This document shows positions 45,021 to 56,146 of a stretch of 64,000 nt of DNA, piece by piece. Origin of the DNA: Dichotomocladium elegans (taxonomy: Eukaryota > Mucoromycota > Mucoromycetes > Mucorales > Lichtheimiaceae); contig JAIXMN010000014.1 in NCBI GenBank assembly GCA_025716815.1, positions 1 through 64,000 on the forward strand, given 5' to 3'. The notes beneath the pieces were generated by a model that saw only the letters and a program-made list of their open reading frames with translations, ran no database searches and was not told the DNA's origin. Both the position numbers and the translations under genes were made by a program. Every line of letters starts with the position of its first letter. The first letter of the stretch is position 1.

Positions 45021-46784
45021 TTGAGAGGACCTAATGTCTTGCTGAATATTCGACAGCGGAAAGAGGAACTTGAAGAGCAGCTGATTGGCCAAGGTCTGGG
45101 CGCGACACAAATCAGTCAACGCATTCGAGAGACACCCGCAACAACATTCAAACCGATTGTAGCTCGTCGAAACATATCCAGAGACGACGTCCCCGAAGAC
45201 CCAGCTTATCTTCAGGAAGCTTTCGACGCCATCCAGCCAATTTTCGATGCCTACACCAGTACCCACGCCTTTGACAACGATAGCATCTACTACGATGCAA
45301 AGGTTCATCCAATCCAACATATGGCAGCCTTTTACCAGTTCGCTCTCCTTTTTGAGCGACTTCAGGTGCCTGCATCTGGTTGTTTCCCTCTTCGTCGGTC
45401 ATGGTCTCTGTCATACATAATGATTGATTCAAAATCATATGGGAAAACATTCTGGGTCGCTCATGGGCCAAAAAAGTTCTTTATCCTGGCGGATGGGATG
45501 AAGTCATCGATGTCCACTCGAAAGCTCTCAAGCCTGCAGAGAATGGAGTATTTCGATTTCGTGGTACGCTTGAAACCGATGGCGTAGGAGTCTCCATTAT
45601 CCAAGAAGAGAAGGGACAGGGATGCACCCCCCCAAGAACCAGTGCAGCTCCGAAGGTGGAGGAGCATTCTCCATACGTTGACAGTCTGACCGCTGAGAAG
45701 CATCGAGAAATTGCAGGCCGATGCGTAACAGTGGATCCAGGGCGTAGAGATATGCTCTATTGTGTCCATGAGCGTCCGATTTCACTTGAGCCTGTCAAGT
45801 TTGGCTACACCAAGCAAGAGCAAGACAAGATCAGGGAGATAAAGCACCGGCGATTGATACAAAACTCAAGAACCAGGACGAGGAAGTTGTACGTGGTGAA
45901 CTCTACTTCTCGGGAATCCGGAACAACACTTTGGAAGTCGATGATCACTCCCGTTTCCTCGTTGCCAGGGCTGACGAAATTGCTATTCTTCAGTAGTTTT
46001 ATAGATCATCAGAAACGATTCATAAGTCCTCTCGATTTTTGATGCGCAAACTTCGTCTGTCATCGAGCTTCAACAAACACCGTGCTGGCCTCAAGCTCAT
46101 CAACGAACTGAAAAGAAAATTTGGAGAAACCGCTGCGTTTGTGATGGGAAACTGGTCGGCTCCCCATGCCAGATATCGCGAACCCATCCGTGGAAAAGAG
46201 TTTAGAGTGCTACTGCGGAAGAACGTGTTTGAGGTGTTCCTCATTGACGAGTATAAAACAACCAAGTGCTGTCAAACTTGTCTCAATGAGAGCTTATCAA
46301 CATATAAGCGAGTGCCAAATCCACGACCAGCCCGTCGAGGAAGGGAACAAAGATGGCGTTCGGATGTGATATATCATGCTCTACTAAGATAAGGAGGTTC
46401 TTCTCACTTTGAATATATTAATAATATTCTTTGTAGATGCAGTCATCAAAACTGCAGTACTCGGCGCCTGTGTGGAACCGGGATCTGGCGGCATGTCCCA
46501 ACATGCACCACATCGTCCGTAGTCTTCGTTCTGATGGCTCAGTTCCCACAAAGATTTCGCCGAGGAGCCGTGCTGGCTGTCAGGATCCAGGATCCAGAGC
46601 CGGACCAGCGAAACGTAAGATCACGAGGACCACTGCGACAACCAGGACCACGGGGCTCACATGGGACACAATCTCCGCATTAGATCCTTCTATCACATTC
46701 ATTCCGCTACGGCCTATGCCCCATGCCACTTTTATTTTATCTTTATCTATGTATTACTTGCCTCAGAATAGCATATATTGTTGA
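45021..46784 (+). pseudogene. Fanzor-like (eukaryotic TnpB relative) RNA-guided nuclease, broken
   Basis: Fanzors are transposon-linked nucleases guided by an RNA from the element end. N-terminal part, 45033-45430: helical, with TTFKPIVARRN, a DAKVHPIQHMAAFYQFALLF stretch and CFPLRRSWSLSYI. After a one-base shift, 45432-45855 gives ENGVFRFRGTLETDGVGVSI and RuvC-I CVTVDPGRRDMLYCV (Asp at 45734). After a second shift, 45855-46388 gives SSSFNKHRAGLKLINELKRK, AAFVMGNWSAPHARY and RuvC-II FLIDEYKTTKCCQTC (Glu at 46249) with the first zinc-ribbon Cys pair. The second Cys pair (RCSHQNC) is at 46437-46455. RuvC-III VWNRDLAACPNMHHIV has its Asp at 46482. Breaks: about 45431, about 45855, TAG at 45994, about 46345, a lost splice donor at 46389, about 46460. 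It lies between Tigger and Tc1/mariner fossils. The family call is from motif order. Confidence 0.75.
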
Positions 46785-47200
46785 TTTTAATGACATTTCT
46801 TTAGCCAATGTCTCAGTTCTTCCGCACACGTCTCACCTGAGGGGCATCTGGCTAACGACATGAATGGACAAGTTAGAAACGAAAGGTAGTCGAATATCGT
46901 CTCTTTCCATGGCATTGGGGGGGGTGTTTAAAAACTGGTCAATGTACTAAAGACAGTAGGTGTTAAATTGAATGCAAAGAAAGTCAATATTATAAAGATT
47001 CATACCAGGTATGATGATGGAAGAGAAGCCGAGAATGGGTTTGATAAACAAAAAAAAACAGTTTTCTCAAACCTCCATCATACAGGAAACCAAGCCAGGC
47101 CAATGGCTAATAAAATCTATTGATGATCCCACGAAGTGAACGGTCCTCGATAGATCCAATTCTTACACGCATACACTTCCTTTCTAACCTATTTATACAG
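46785..47200. other. 3' flank of the Fanzor-like gene, contains dispersed repeat copy 2
   Basis: In intact elements the guide RNA comes from the 3' side of a Fanzor or TnpB gene. Here 46900-47046 is similar to 19265-19405. A G8 run at 46918-46925 and an A9 run near 47050 are present. No guide RNA can be called by eye. Confidence 0.4.
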
Positions 47201-47216
47201 TGTGCTCTGCGTAGAA

Positions 47217-48520
47217 TTATCCCAAGTCGGGTCTCAGTTGTTCCCCATTACGGCAGTTAACTAAGCACATATGAGAATGGGAAAGGAAACCTTCGAAATC
47301 GCTCAGCTTTAAGGTAATCGATGCTCCGCTGTTTCGTGTCATCAACGTCTCGCTTTCCAAAAATCTATTGCGTTTAACTTTGCTCTTGACCATTGACCAA
47401 AACTGCTCAATAGGATTGAGTTCAGGTGAATATGGTGGAAGATAAGCATGTCGATATCCTCGAGACTCGATGTATTTCGAGATATCCTGAGCCTTATGGA
47501 TAGATGCATTACCCCTTAGCAAACAGTGACCCTTCATAGGTTCATACTTATCCATCTTGTCCATTGTTGCCTTAAGGAAGCTGAGATAACATCCAGTTAC
47601 AGTTCCTCTGCTCGCAACTTCAGATTGACCTGTCCTCTTTCTTTTCTTGGTTGGCGACTGCTGGAGTCTCAAGCTATACTTAATGATGCCTGATGCTGAG
47701 ATTGTTCCCAAGATTGTGGTTGTCGTTGCTCTTGTCTTTGATACTGTAACCACTCCAGGAGTACCTTTCTTGAACCATGCCATTCTGCGCTTCATATTAA
47801 TATGGATTTCAGAATCATCAACGAAAACGCAGTTTTTTCTAAAGTCGATGTCGGTCATGTCCCATCGCGCACCCAGTCAAGGCGTTCTTGGACCTTTGCA
47901 TCGCTATTCCTGTCTACAGGCTGAAACCGAGCCATTTTCAATGATAAGTTGCATTCGTTTTTCATGAATCAATGGAGCGTCGTTTTGGATAATTTGAGAC
48001 CCTCGAATCTCTGGAGCAGTTGCTTCATCAGCTGCTCTAGGACAATGGATGGATTCTCATCAACGCATTCTAATATAATACTTTTATGCTCTTCATTGAG
48101 AATACGTGAACGACCTCTGCCTTTATGTTTCTTAGAAATGCTGTCAGGGTCCTTTTCGTACTGTAATACCCGTCGCTGGGCTGAACGAACCTGGATTCCT
48201 AGTAGCTGATGCACTCAAGACTTTCTCAAACATCAATTTGAAAAATCAGATCTTGTCTTGGTCAGTGTATGTTGTGTAACTGCGCTTAATCCCCGCTTCT
48301 TTCATCCGAATGTCTATATCCTTTCGCTTGGGATTGTGTGTGGCAGTAAGCTCAGGGTTATCTTTGCACGATATGCTACGCAGATATTCAGTGTGAGAAC
48401 AAACGGATTGCAGAGAATACATTTCTTCATCAACGACATAATCCAAAGGCTCAAGACAGCCACGCTCATCAACGACATGACCTTGGCCATCGTAAAAAAA
48501 ATAGATTGCTCAGTTCAGAA
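47217..48520 (-). pseudogene. Tc1/mariner-type transposase fossil, copy C (best preserved)
   Basis: Minus strand. The N-terminal piece is 48446-48246 (KRKDIDIRMKEAGIKRSYTT). The HTH piece is 48214-47969 (VRSAQRRVLQYEKDPDSI, VLEQLMKQLLQRFEGLKLS). The catalytic piece is 47858-47217, with FRKNCVFVDDSEIHINMKRR (Asp 1), KGHCLLRGNASIHKAQDI, and YSPELNPIEQFWSMVKSK (third acidic residue). The second catalytic position reads Gly (RGNASIHK). Frame breaks separate the three pieces. Ends: left near 47205 (ctctgcgtagaattatccc), shared with copy A near 20620; right near 48590. All three copies lie on the minus strand. Confidence 0.92.
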
Positions 48521-48599
48521 TTTAAAAGTGTATTTGCGATCCTGCGACTTCAGAACTGGCAGGGTGCGACTTTGATTTTGAAATATATTGTATAATTCA

Positions 48600-50116
48600 G
48601 GGAACACCAGAAAAACGCGCCCGGTACTATCAAAGTTTGCTGTTAAAGCTTTGTTGTGTGACAGCTTCTTCCATACGAGCCAAGAAAAAAGTACAATATG
48701 AATATTATATTGTGTGTTCTCAGCAATGAGAGTGTCATGTCCTATTTTTGTGATCTTGCTGCGTAAGACACGACTTCAATTGTGGAAAACGGTCTTTACC
48801 ACTTGATCGAGCTTGTTCATGCGCCAATTTAGGCTCTTTTCGGGGTAATGTACGTAAAAGGTACTACAGCAGAAGCTTATTTCGTCTGAAGGAAATCGCT
48901 ATATTCGCTCAACCGCCTGCTCACTTCGTAAAGGGTCATAATAGTGTACCGGTGATATTTTCGATAATTTTTTACATTATGAAGGCATGTAGTAACGTCG
49001 GGAACCTATTTAAAGTGTTTCATCGAAAACAAAGGCCGTAAACGAGAACACGATGGCTATTCTTACACAGAATAGTAAGCATGAGCAAACGCAAATAATC
49101 GGAAGGTATGCAATGAGATCCTCTGTAGACTGTTTTTGACGCTTCATGAGTCGAATAGCCATAAATATAGGTCCGCCTGATACACCATCTACCGCTCGTG
49201 AAGTCCCGTCCAGGTCGACCTCATCTATCGACAATAGGTAAAACTCTGAGCTCTTCAAGTCTTGTGAAATTTCATTGTCAAAGTAGTGGACCATCTGTAC
49301 GGAAGTAAACCAGCTGAATGATATACAAATATAGTAATAAAGGCCCGTTCGTGCGGAATTGCTAAAAAAAAAAGCTATCGTATCACCCACACACACGCGA
49401 TGAATATCTGTGTGTGCCTCGAACCCTTGAGATTCCAGAGACTGTGTTCTGAGGATTAATGGGTGTGACCGGAGGGCATGCCATACAAAAGGGGATGCAT
49501 ACATGATCGAAGCAAAGTTTGGCGTTTAACCACATGGAGATCAAGCATCCCTTATGAACAAAACTTACGGCGCGAGGACCCGAAACTGCACAAATAAAAT
49601 AGATAGCGTCAATGGAGAAATTGTTGACCCGCGAATAGTTTATACAGGGTTCGGCCGCTGCAAATATTTCAAGATTCCGACTGACTGAGTGCAGCTGTGC
49701 AGGTTTTCCGAGCTTTCCCATCCGACGGTATCCCAGGCAATGCAGCAGCAGAGGAAATTCGAGCATCACTTTTGAAAATGTAGCAAACATAGTTTCTTGA
49801 GCTCATGAGGTGGACAAACGATGCCAATGAAGGCATAAATGCTAAGCTTTGTCTGCCCGACAAATCTTCATGTGCTTATCCTTCCCCATTCGTGTGACCC
49901 TAATGTCGGTGCGACAAGCCCATTGTTACATTCAACTCTCGTGTTCCCGTCGTTACTGTCTTTCTATGTTATTATTATTATTATTATTATTATTATATTA
50001 CTGCTATTATTGCTAACTTCGAGATTCTCCACCTTATCCACTCCTTTTACTCATCCTTCTTTCTCTCCCAATTGTTCCAATCCAACAAGTAAAATACACC
50101 GGTACATGTGCCCCCA
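48600..50116. other. Intergenic with one doubtful minus-strand gene
   Basis: At 49863-49010 on the minus strand several open pieces could be exons of a small membrane protein: KSDARISSAAALPGIPSDGK, then FSIDAIYFICAV, then HYFDNEISQDLKSSEFYLLS, and a hydrophobic C-terminus LPIICVCSCLLFCVRIAIVF. I recognise no domain and could not build a complete model. An (ATT)n microsatellite is at about 49969-50000. The last 150 bases should hold the BEM3 promoter. Confidence 0.35.
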
Positions 50117-53100
50117 ATGGTACAGCAGTCACAGCAACAACACCCAAAAGCGTTCACATCGCCTGCTGATGAGATCGCACACTTGCGGTCGCAAAATGAG
50201 CAGCTGTGGAAGATTGTTGAAAAGCAACGCACCATGATTCAAGGCCTCCAGAAGGATAACATCCGACTTGCCAATGAGCGTGACGGGATCCTCAGCAAAT
50301 ACCAGGCGATCGACAAAGAACTGAGTGTTATGCGGCAAAATGACCCTGAACTTCTGAACGATATAAGCACCTCTACCGAGGACCTCAACTCTTTCAATTC
50401 AGACGGTCTCGCCAACGGCCCTATCCCGCCACCGCGATCACCGTTCCGAAGAGCCATTTCTGATGAAAGCTCGTCTGTGCGCTCACCACTCACGTCCCCA
50501 GGCTCGCTGGATCTCAAGTGGGCCCGTGGTGCAGCTATCATGCCAGAGACTGCGTCCCTGTCAACCATGATGCTCCAATCGCAATCAATGCACTCCCCTT
50601 CCTTGGAAGTCGACGGAAATTCTTTGAAATTATGCGATGCAGTTGTCAAAGTGATGGCGTCCTCTGTCAAAGCAGATCATCGCGGCAAGGAGGTTCTGTC
50701 ATTTCTTCTGGCTGTTGGATTGCGGAAGTCAGAGACTGGTAGCTTTCACAGGCTTTGGCTTATTGAGAAGCTTTATTCAGATGTCCTTGGTCTGGACGCT
50801 AAGGTTAGTGACGATGGCTTACTCGGAGGAAAGGGGACAGCAAGTAACTAATACACCTGATGCAGCTCAAGATGCAGCAAAACACTCTTGCAGCAAGTCA
50901 GATTAGCAAATTGCCCGAACGAGCGCTATTTAATACGCATGCACCCACCAAAGTTGACCAACGCAAAGTAAGGCAACAGCATTGGAACCGTATTTGTAAA
51001 GACTTATTTTTAAAGCCGGTTTAGATGGCATTGGAGAATTATATTCAGCATACGTTGATGCTTCCGTGGAATGATGTGTCTGATCTGTGCGAGTTTCTGA
51101 GTACCAATGTGGTCAACCAAGAAATTTACGCCAAAGTAAAGCGCCGAAAACGGCTTTTTTTTGAAGTGTTGCATGATGCTAATGATACAATAACAGCCAG
51201 CAGCACCGACCGACTACAAAGAAGGCTACCTGACAAAACGAGGCAAGAATTTTGGCGGATGGAAGAGACGTTACTTTATCATGCAGGGCGATATGATCGA
51301 CTATTTTGAATCTGTACGTTTTGTAATCAGCTGCCTTACCCTTTTTCGTTTGTTTGTCTGAGCTTACGGTATGGCCTTGATTTTAGAAAGAAGGCAACCA
51401 CCTGGGCACGATTCGCCTTGCCGATGCTCAAGTTGGCAAGCAGCAAGATGACGGTGCAACAGCGACCACGGACGATGGCAACAGCGACAGCGCTTATAGA
51501 CACGCGTTCCTTATCAACGAGAAAAAGCGACCAGGCTCGTCAACTGTATCTCGTCATATCCTCTGTGCTGAATCAGACCAGGAACGTGATGAGTGGGTTG
51601 ATGCCATCCTTCATAATATCCAATCTGCCGAAGAAGAGCTTGTGAAGACCAGCAGACGCAACAAAAAGGAGAAGGGTCGGAAGGCATCCAAGAGCGAAAG
51701 CTGTGCAGACAGCAGGAGTTCCACAAACGTTGGGATTGCTGTCAGCAGCGGAGGTTCAACCATAGTAGGCCCTACACCATCTATTTCAATGGACAGCACA
51801 AACTCAACGCATTTTCCTCCCGGGGTGGGAATGGAGTATGGTCGCAGCAGTCTCGATCATCATCTCTCACAGCAATCTCCTCATGTACACCCCCTAGCTC
51901 CTCATATCAGCCGTCGCACATCCATGGACAACTTTTCTAAAGAATCAGACCAGCCACCAACCCCACCTAGAGACCCCTCGCCCGTGGCAGAAGATTCGCT
52001 TCTCGCCCATGAAGAGCCTAATGAAAGAAAGCTAAAGGGGAGAGCAAATCGGATGACATTCTGGGGCAAGATGTTCAACTCCAACGCTGGCGACAGCTAC
52101 AATCACAGCAGTAGCAATTCGACTTCTAATATGAATAATACCTCGCGGGTGACCATCGCTTCTTCGGGACTGCGGGGCCTCTTGTCGCGGACATCAAGTG
52201 ACACGGTTGAATGCCAATCTGCACATCCACGCGGCAGGAGCAACAGCATCAGTAGTCACCAGCAACAACCTCAGCAAAAACCAAGTGAAAGCTTAGTCGC
52301 AACACCCGAAATGGCAGGTCCAAAGCGGGTTTTTGGTGTGACCCTTGAAGAGGCGGTTCGGATATCGCGTGTGGTGGAAGGTTATGAGCTACCTTCTGTG
52401 GTGTACCGATGCATCGAATACCTTGATGCGAAGAGTGCAGTGACGGAGGAGGGCCTCTACAGGCTCTCGGGCAGCAATAAGGAAATGAGAAGACTGCGAC
52501 AGAGATTTAACACTGAGGGTGACGTCGACCTACTTTCCGATGAAGAAGCGTATGATGTCCACGCAGTGGCAGGGCTATTAAAAATGTGGCTGCGAGAGTT
52601 GCCGACGAACGTGCTTACGCGCGAGCATTATTCCGAGTTTCTGCATGTCATAGACCTCTTGAACCGAAAGGACCGAGTGAATGAACTTGGCCGGTTGGTA
52701 TCACAGTTACCACTTGCGAATTATACCCTCCTCCGGGCACTTTCAGCCCATCTGCTTCGTGTTGTTCAGAATGCCGATCTGAACAAGATGACAGCGCGCA
52801 ATGTCAGCATCGTGTTCTCAATGACCCTTAGCATCCCTCCTATGATCTTCAGCCTGTTTTTGAGCGAGTTCGATTATGTATTTTGGACAACGGAAAGCGG
52901 TGACGCAGCGCCTCGCATGATTATGTCCGATCCTGACAAGTCCGTGCTCGATATCAAGCCGGCGCTCAAACTGGAGGAGGACTCTGAAGGACGCTCCAAT
53001 CGAAACAGCATGAACTATGTTGATGGGGCGCCTTCGTCGATAGTCGAGCTGGAGCGTAATCATTTGGATGGTATGTAGTCAGTCAAAGTGAAAAAAAAAG

Positions 53101-53238
53101 ATCTAGTCTAACGAATAGACAGGAGCTCGTGTATTAGATGAAGATGAGGAAGATGAGCTGACAATGTCTTCAGGGTTGCGATCATCAGAGGAAGATTCTG
53201 TTTCTATACGGAGCGAAAGGGAATATTCATATAGGTAG
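50117..53238 (+). CDS. BEM3: PX-PH-RhoGAP protein, Bem3-like
   Basis: It should stimulate GTP hydrolysis by Cdc42/Rho at sites of polarised growth; the PX and PH domains bind phosphoinositides on membranes. Exons: 50117-50803, 50866-50967, 51025-51135, 51197-51313, 51387-53070, 53123-53238, giving 938 residues (yeast Bem3 is about 1130). A coiled coil covers about 18-75. PX is at about 180-290 (VLSFLLAVGLR, FHRLWLIEKLYSDVLGLDAK). PH is at about 307-425 (KEGYLTKRGKNFGGWKRRYF to RDEWVDAILHNIQ). A long Ser-rich linker follows, then RhoGAP at about 650-850 with VTEEGLYRLSGSNKEMRRLR (catalytic Arg in LYRLSG) and AVAGLLKMWLRELP. The tail is acidic. The ATG at 50117 is the first in frame; GTG at 50108 is not a start. 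Confidence 0.94.
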
Positions 53239-53641
53239 TAGTAATAGCACGCAGAGAGCATCACACCCACCCGACATTCCCATTATTCATTATAAGTACT
53301 GCCATAATAATAATAGCACCCTTCGAAGATGAGGGATCATTCGGTTATACGTAGGCCATGCACAAGGTTACTTTTCTAACTGCAAGTTGTATTTTCCTCT
53401 CTCACTCTCTCTCTCTGTGTATCTATCTATCTACCTATCTATCTGTCTCTCTTGCTTGCCACCTGGGTAGTAGTATGACTCTATTCTTTTTCCCCAACCG
53501 TACACTCTCAACCAACTCATCCCCCCTTTTTCATTTTTTTCCCTTTTGGTGGAGAAAGTTTCCTACATTTCTCCCTCTTTTCTCTTCATTCTTTCTTCTC
53601 TCTTTCTTCTTTTTCCTTTCACTTGCTTTTGTGCTCGTTTC
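53239..53641. promoter_or_regulatory. Pyrimidine-rich intergenic region before the NIPA-like gene
   Basis: About 400 bases, with CT-rich tracts at 53395-53460 and 53540-53635. Such tracts are common near fungal transcription starts. It serves as BEM3 terminator and NIPA promoter; no specific site is named. Confidence 0.5.
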
Positions 53642-55486
53642 ATGGCAGGCGACGAAACCGTCATTAACTTTGTGATTGGCGTCTTCGTCTCATTAGGTAC
53701 AACAACTCATGTAGTTGTCATTCTACCCCATTGCCCACTGCTGGACTAACGCCGGAGATTATCTATAACACGCACCAACAACATAAAAGGTGCTTCCTTT
53801 TTAGATGCTCTTGGCCTTAACCTGCTTAAATTAGATCACGTCAAAGAAGGGAAAAAATCAGATAATGAGCGGCGATCTGACTGCGCAAGACCGCTTTGGC
53901 ACATTGGCCTGTACACATACATTGCCAGTCAACTGATCGGCAGTACGATTGCTTTAAGTAAAGTATCTGCGGGGAAGGAAGAAAGAAAGAAAGAGGAAGG
54001 GGGAGGGGGAGGGGGAGGGGGGAGAGGAGTAGGAGGAGGAAGAGAACGAGGGGAGAAGACACACCGCTTTCAATATCAACAGATCTGCTCATGCATTGCA
54101 TAGACTATCTTAAGACCCAAGTATGAGATTCATGCCATTGACCGACGCTGTGTAACGGTTGTACTAAAAAAAGTTACCGTCAGTGGGTTGCTCCTTTAGG
54201 AAGCGTTGCACTCATCTACAATTTTCTGTTTGCCAAAATACTGGTTGGCACCAAGATCACGCGTAAGGACGTCCTAGGGACTTGCGTCGTTGTGGCCTCT
54301 GTCATCTGGATTGTTGTCTTTGGCGGCATGTACAATGGCGAAGATCGTGAGTATTTCGCCCTCCAATCATATTCGTCTTTCTATTTTGTTGCTAAAGAGC
54401 CAAGGTGCATTGTGCAGCCGAAGAAACGATCTCGCTGGAGAATTTGAAGCAGCTCTTTACACGACCGATATTCATAATCTATTTCAGTGCACTCAACATC
54501 ATTACTTTCTCGGGCCTGATTTTTGCCATCTGGTCTCGCTGGATCCTTGCTGACGATGCACGAAAACATAATAGTCCATTGTTCCTTAATATGAAGCCGA
54601 AACAAATGGCTCGAGTTGTCGGTCTCATGTTCAGTCTTGATGGTGGGATGCTTGCTAGCGAAACCTTATTGTTGGCAAAGAGCGGGTAAAATCTCATAAT
54701 CTGGGTACGTACTGCTCGTTCGATTAATCAGGATATTTAGTGTCAAACTGTTCACTCTCTCTGTGAACTCGCAGGTCAACCAGTTTACAGACAACACGAG
54801 CCGCTTTATCCTGCTCGCACTTCTCATCACCGCAATTCTACAGGCAGGTTGATGTCTTTGAAGGGAATGTGGATGGGTAAGATGAATGAGATAGAACTAA
54901 TCTTCGCAAGTAGGTCTATTGTCTTAACACTGCACTCAAGCTGTACTCATCCGTTGTTGTGGTGCCGGTCTTTTATGGCACCTACACCGCGTTGGGTCTT
55001 GTCAATACCATCATCTATCTTGACGAAATAGGAAACTACCCAGGCTGGGCCATTGCACTTGTATTTGTTGGCATCGGCGTCCTTATCTACGGTGTCTATC
55101 TTTTGAGCTCCAAGCCCGACCCATCCTCTCGAAGCCCTGATCAAGAAAGCCAAGAAGGAGACGATATTGACAATGGCGCTGAGATTCCCGGGCATCTCGA
55201 GGATCTCGATCAGGATGAGAATGCTGGGATGCGAGTTATCCACCATAATAAATCATGGCCCTCTGCGCATGACGAAAAAAGCCACCAGCATGAACGTATC
55301 TTCGCAGCTTCGTCGCCTTCGCTTTTGCAACTACAACCGCTTCCGGTAGCCATGCCGCCGCCTTCTCCACATTCAACTGTTTCACGACCCACACCCACGC
55401 TGTCGCTTCGTCAGGAGCGAAGCGGGAGGATCCCAACGTGGCTCAAAGGACGACATCATGGAGCAAAGGAAGACTCAGTAATTTAG
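53642..55486 (+). CDS. NIPA-like magnesium transporter (DUF803 family)
   Basis: It is a multi-pass membrane protein likely to carry Mg2+. Exons: 53642-53696, 53790-53962, 54184-54346, 54418-54685, 54732-54843, 54914-55486, giving 447 residues. Family blocks are GVFVSLGASFLDALGLNLLK (about 13-32), RPLWHIGLYTYIASQLIGST, WVAPLGSVALIYNFLFAKIL, ITRKDVLGTCVVVASVIWIV, MFSLDGGMLASETLLLAKSG, LYSSVVVVPVFYGTYTALGL and WAIAL. About nine hydrophobic segments precede a cytosolic tail of about 140 residues, rich in Ser, His, Gln and Pro. The exon 5/exon 6 join needs a GC donor (CAG followed by GCAGGT). Intron 2 (53963-54183) contains a long G-rich run. The gene lies 404 bases after BEM3 on the same strand. 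Confidence 0.92.
53996..54027 (+). repeat. G-rich run inside intron 2 of the NIPA-like gene
   Basis: The intron carries GGGAGGGGGAGGGGGAGGGG on the transcribed-sense strand, which is enough runs of G for a quadruplex in the pre-mRNA. Confidence 0.8.
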
Positions 55487-56146
55487 CAGATAATACCGAA
55501 TTGGGCGAGGTTTACTGAGTGCGCGAGCGACATACGTATCATCCAGCACTCCTTTGTCAATCCAATGTATTAATTCGAACAAAGAAAAGGATGTCCCATT
55601 CGAAAAGCATGCAATCTAACCTTTATTAACTTCTTCTTCTCTCCTCCTCCTCCTCCTCCTCCCCTTTGTGTCCCTCCCGCTCTCCTTATGCCGTCAACAA
55701 TTCCCCGTTCCGTTACATATCTATAAGCATAGAAGCTCAAGCAGATCTATACTGCTGTCCGTGGGGGGGTGTTTTTTTTCTTGGAGGGTCGACTTTTCCG
55801 TGTACAGAAAAAGAAATAAAGTAAATCATGTAGATTGACGACTCGTGCAAGTGTGTCTGGTGATAATCATCAAGTGGGATGTGTCATCTTCATTCAACCA
55901 GACTGGTCAATGCCAATATGCAACCGCCGCGTGAACACATCCCTACTACGGGAATCCGGTTAGCATGTGAAAGCTCAACCCAAATGTTTGGTGGCACCGT
56001 ACAGAGCGTGCTTTTTTAATTTCATCAACCTTTATTGGTATAAACGGCCTGTCTTTGACTCTTGCATTTACTCTTCTTCGTACCTTCTCCTTCCTAGCCC
56101 CCCGCGCCTTTACCCTTAATTACTTTTGCTCATTTTGTTTTTCCCC
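55487..56146. other. Intergenic between NIPA-like and SLC1
   Basis: 660 bases. It contains a (CCT)n-type tract at 55636-55665 and pyrimidine-rich leader sequence just before the SLC1 ATG. No gene seen. Confidence 0.55.
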
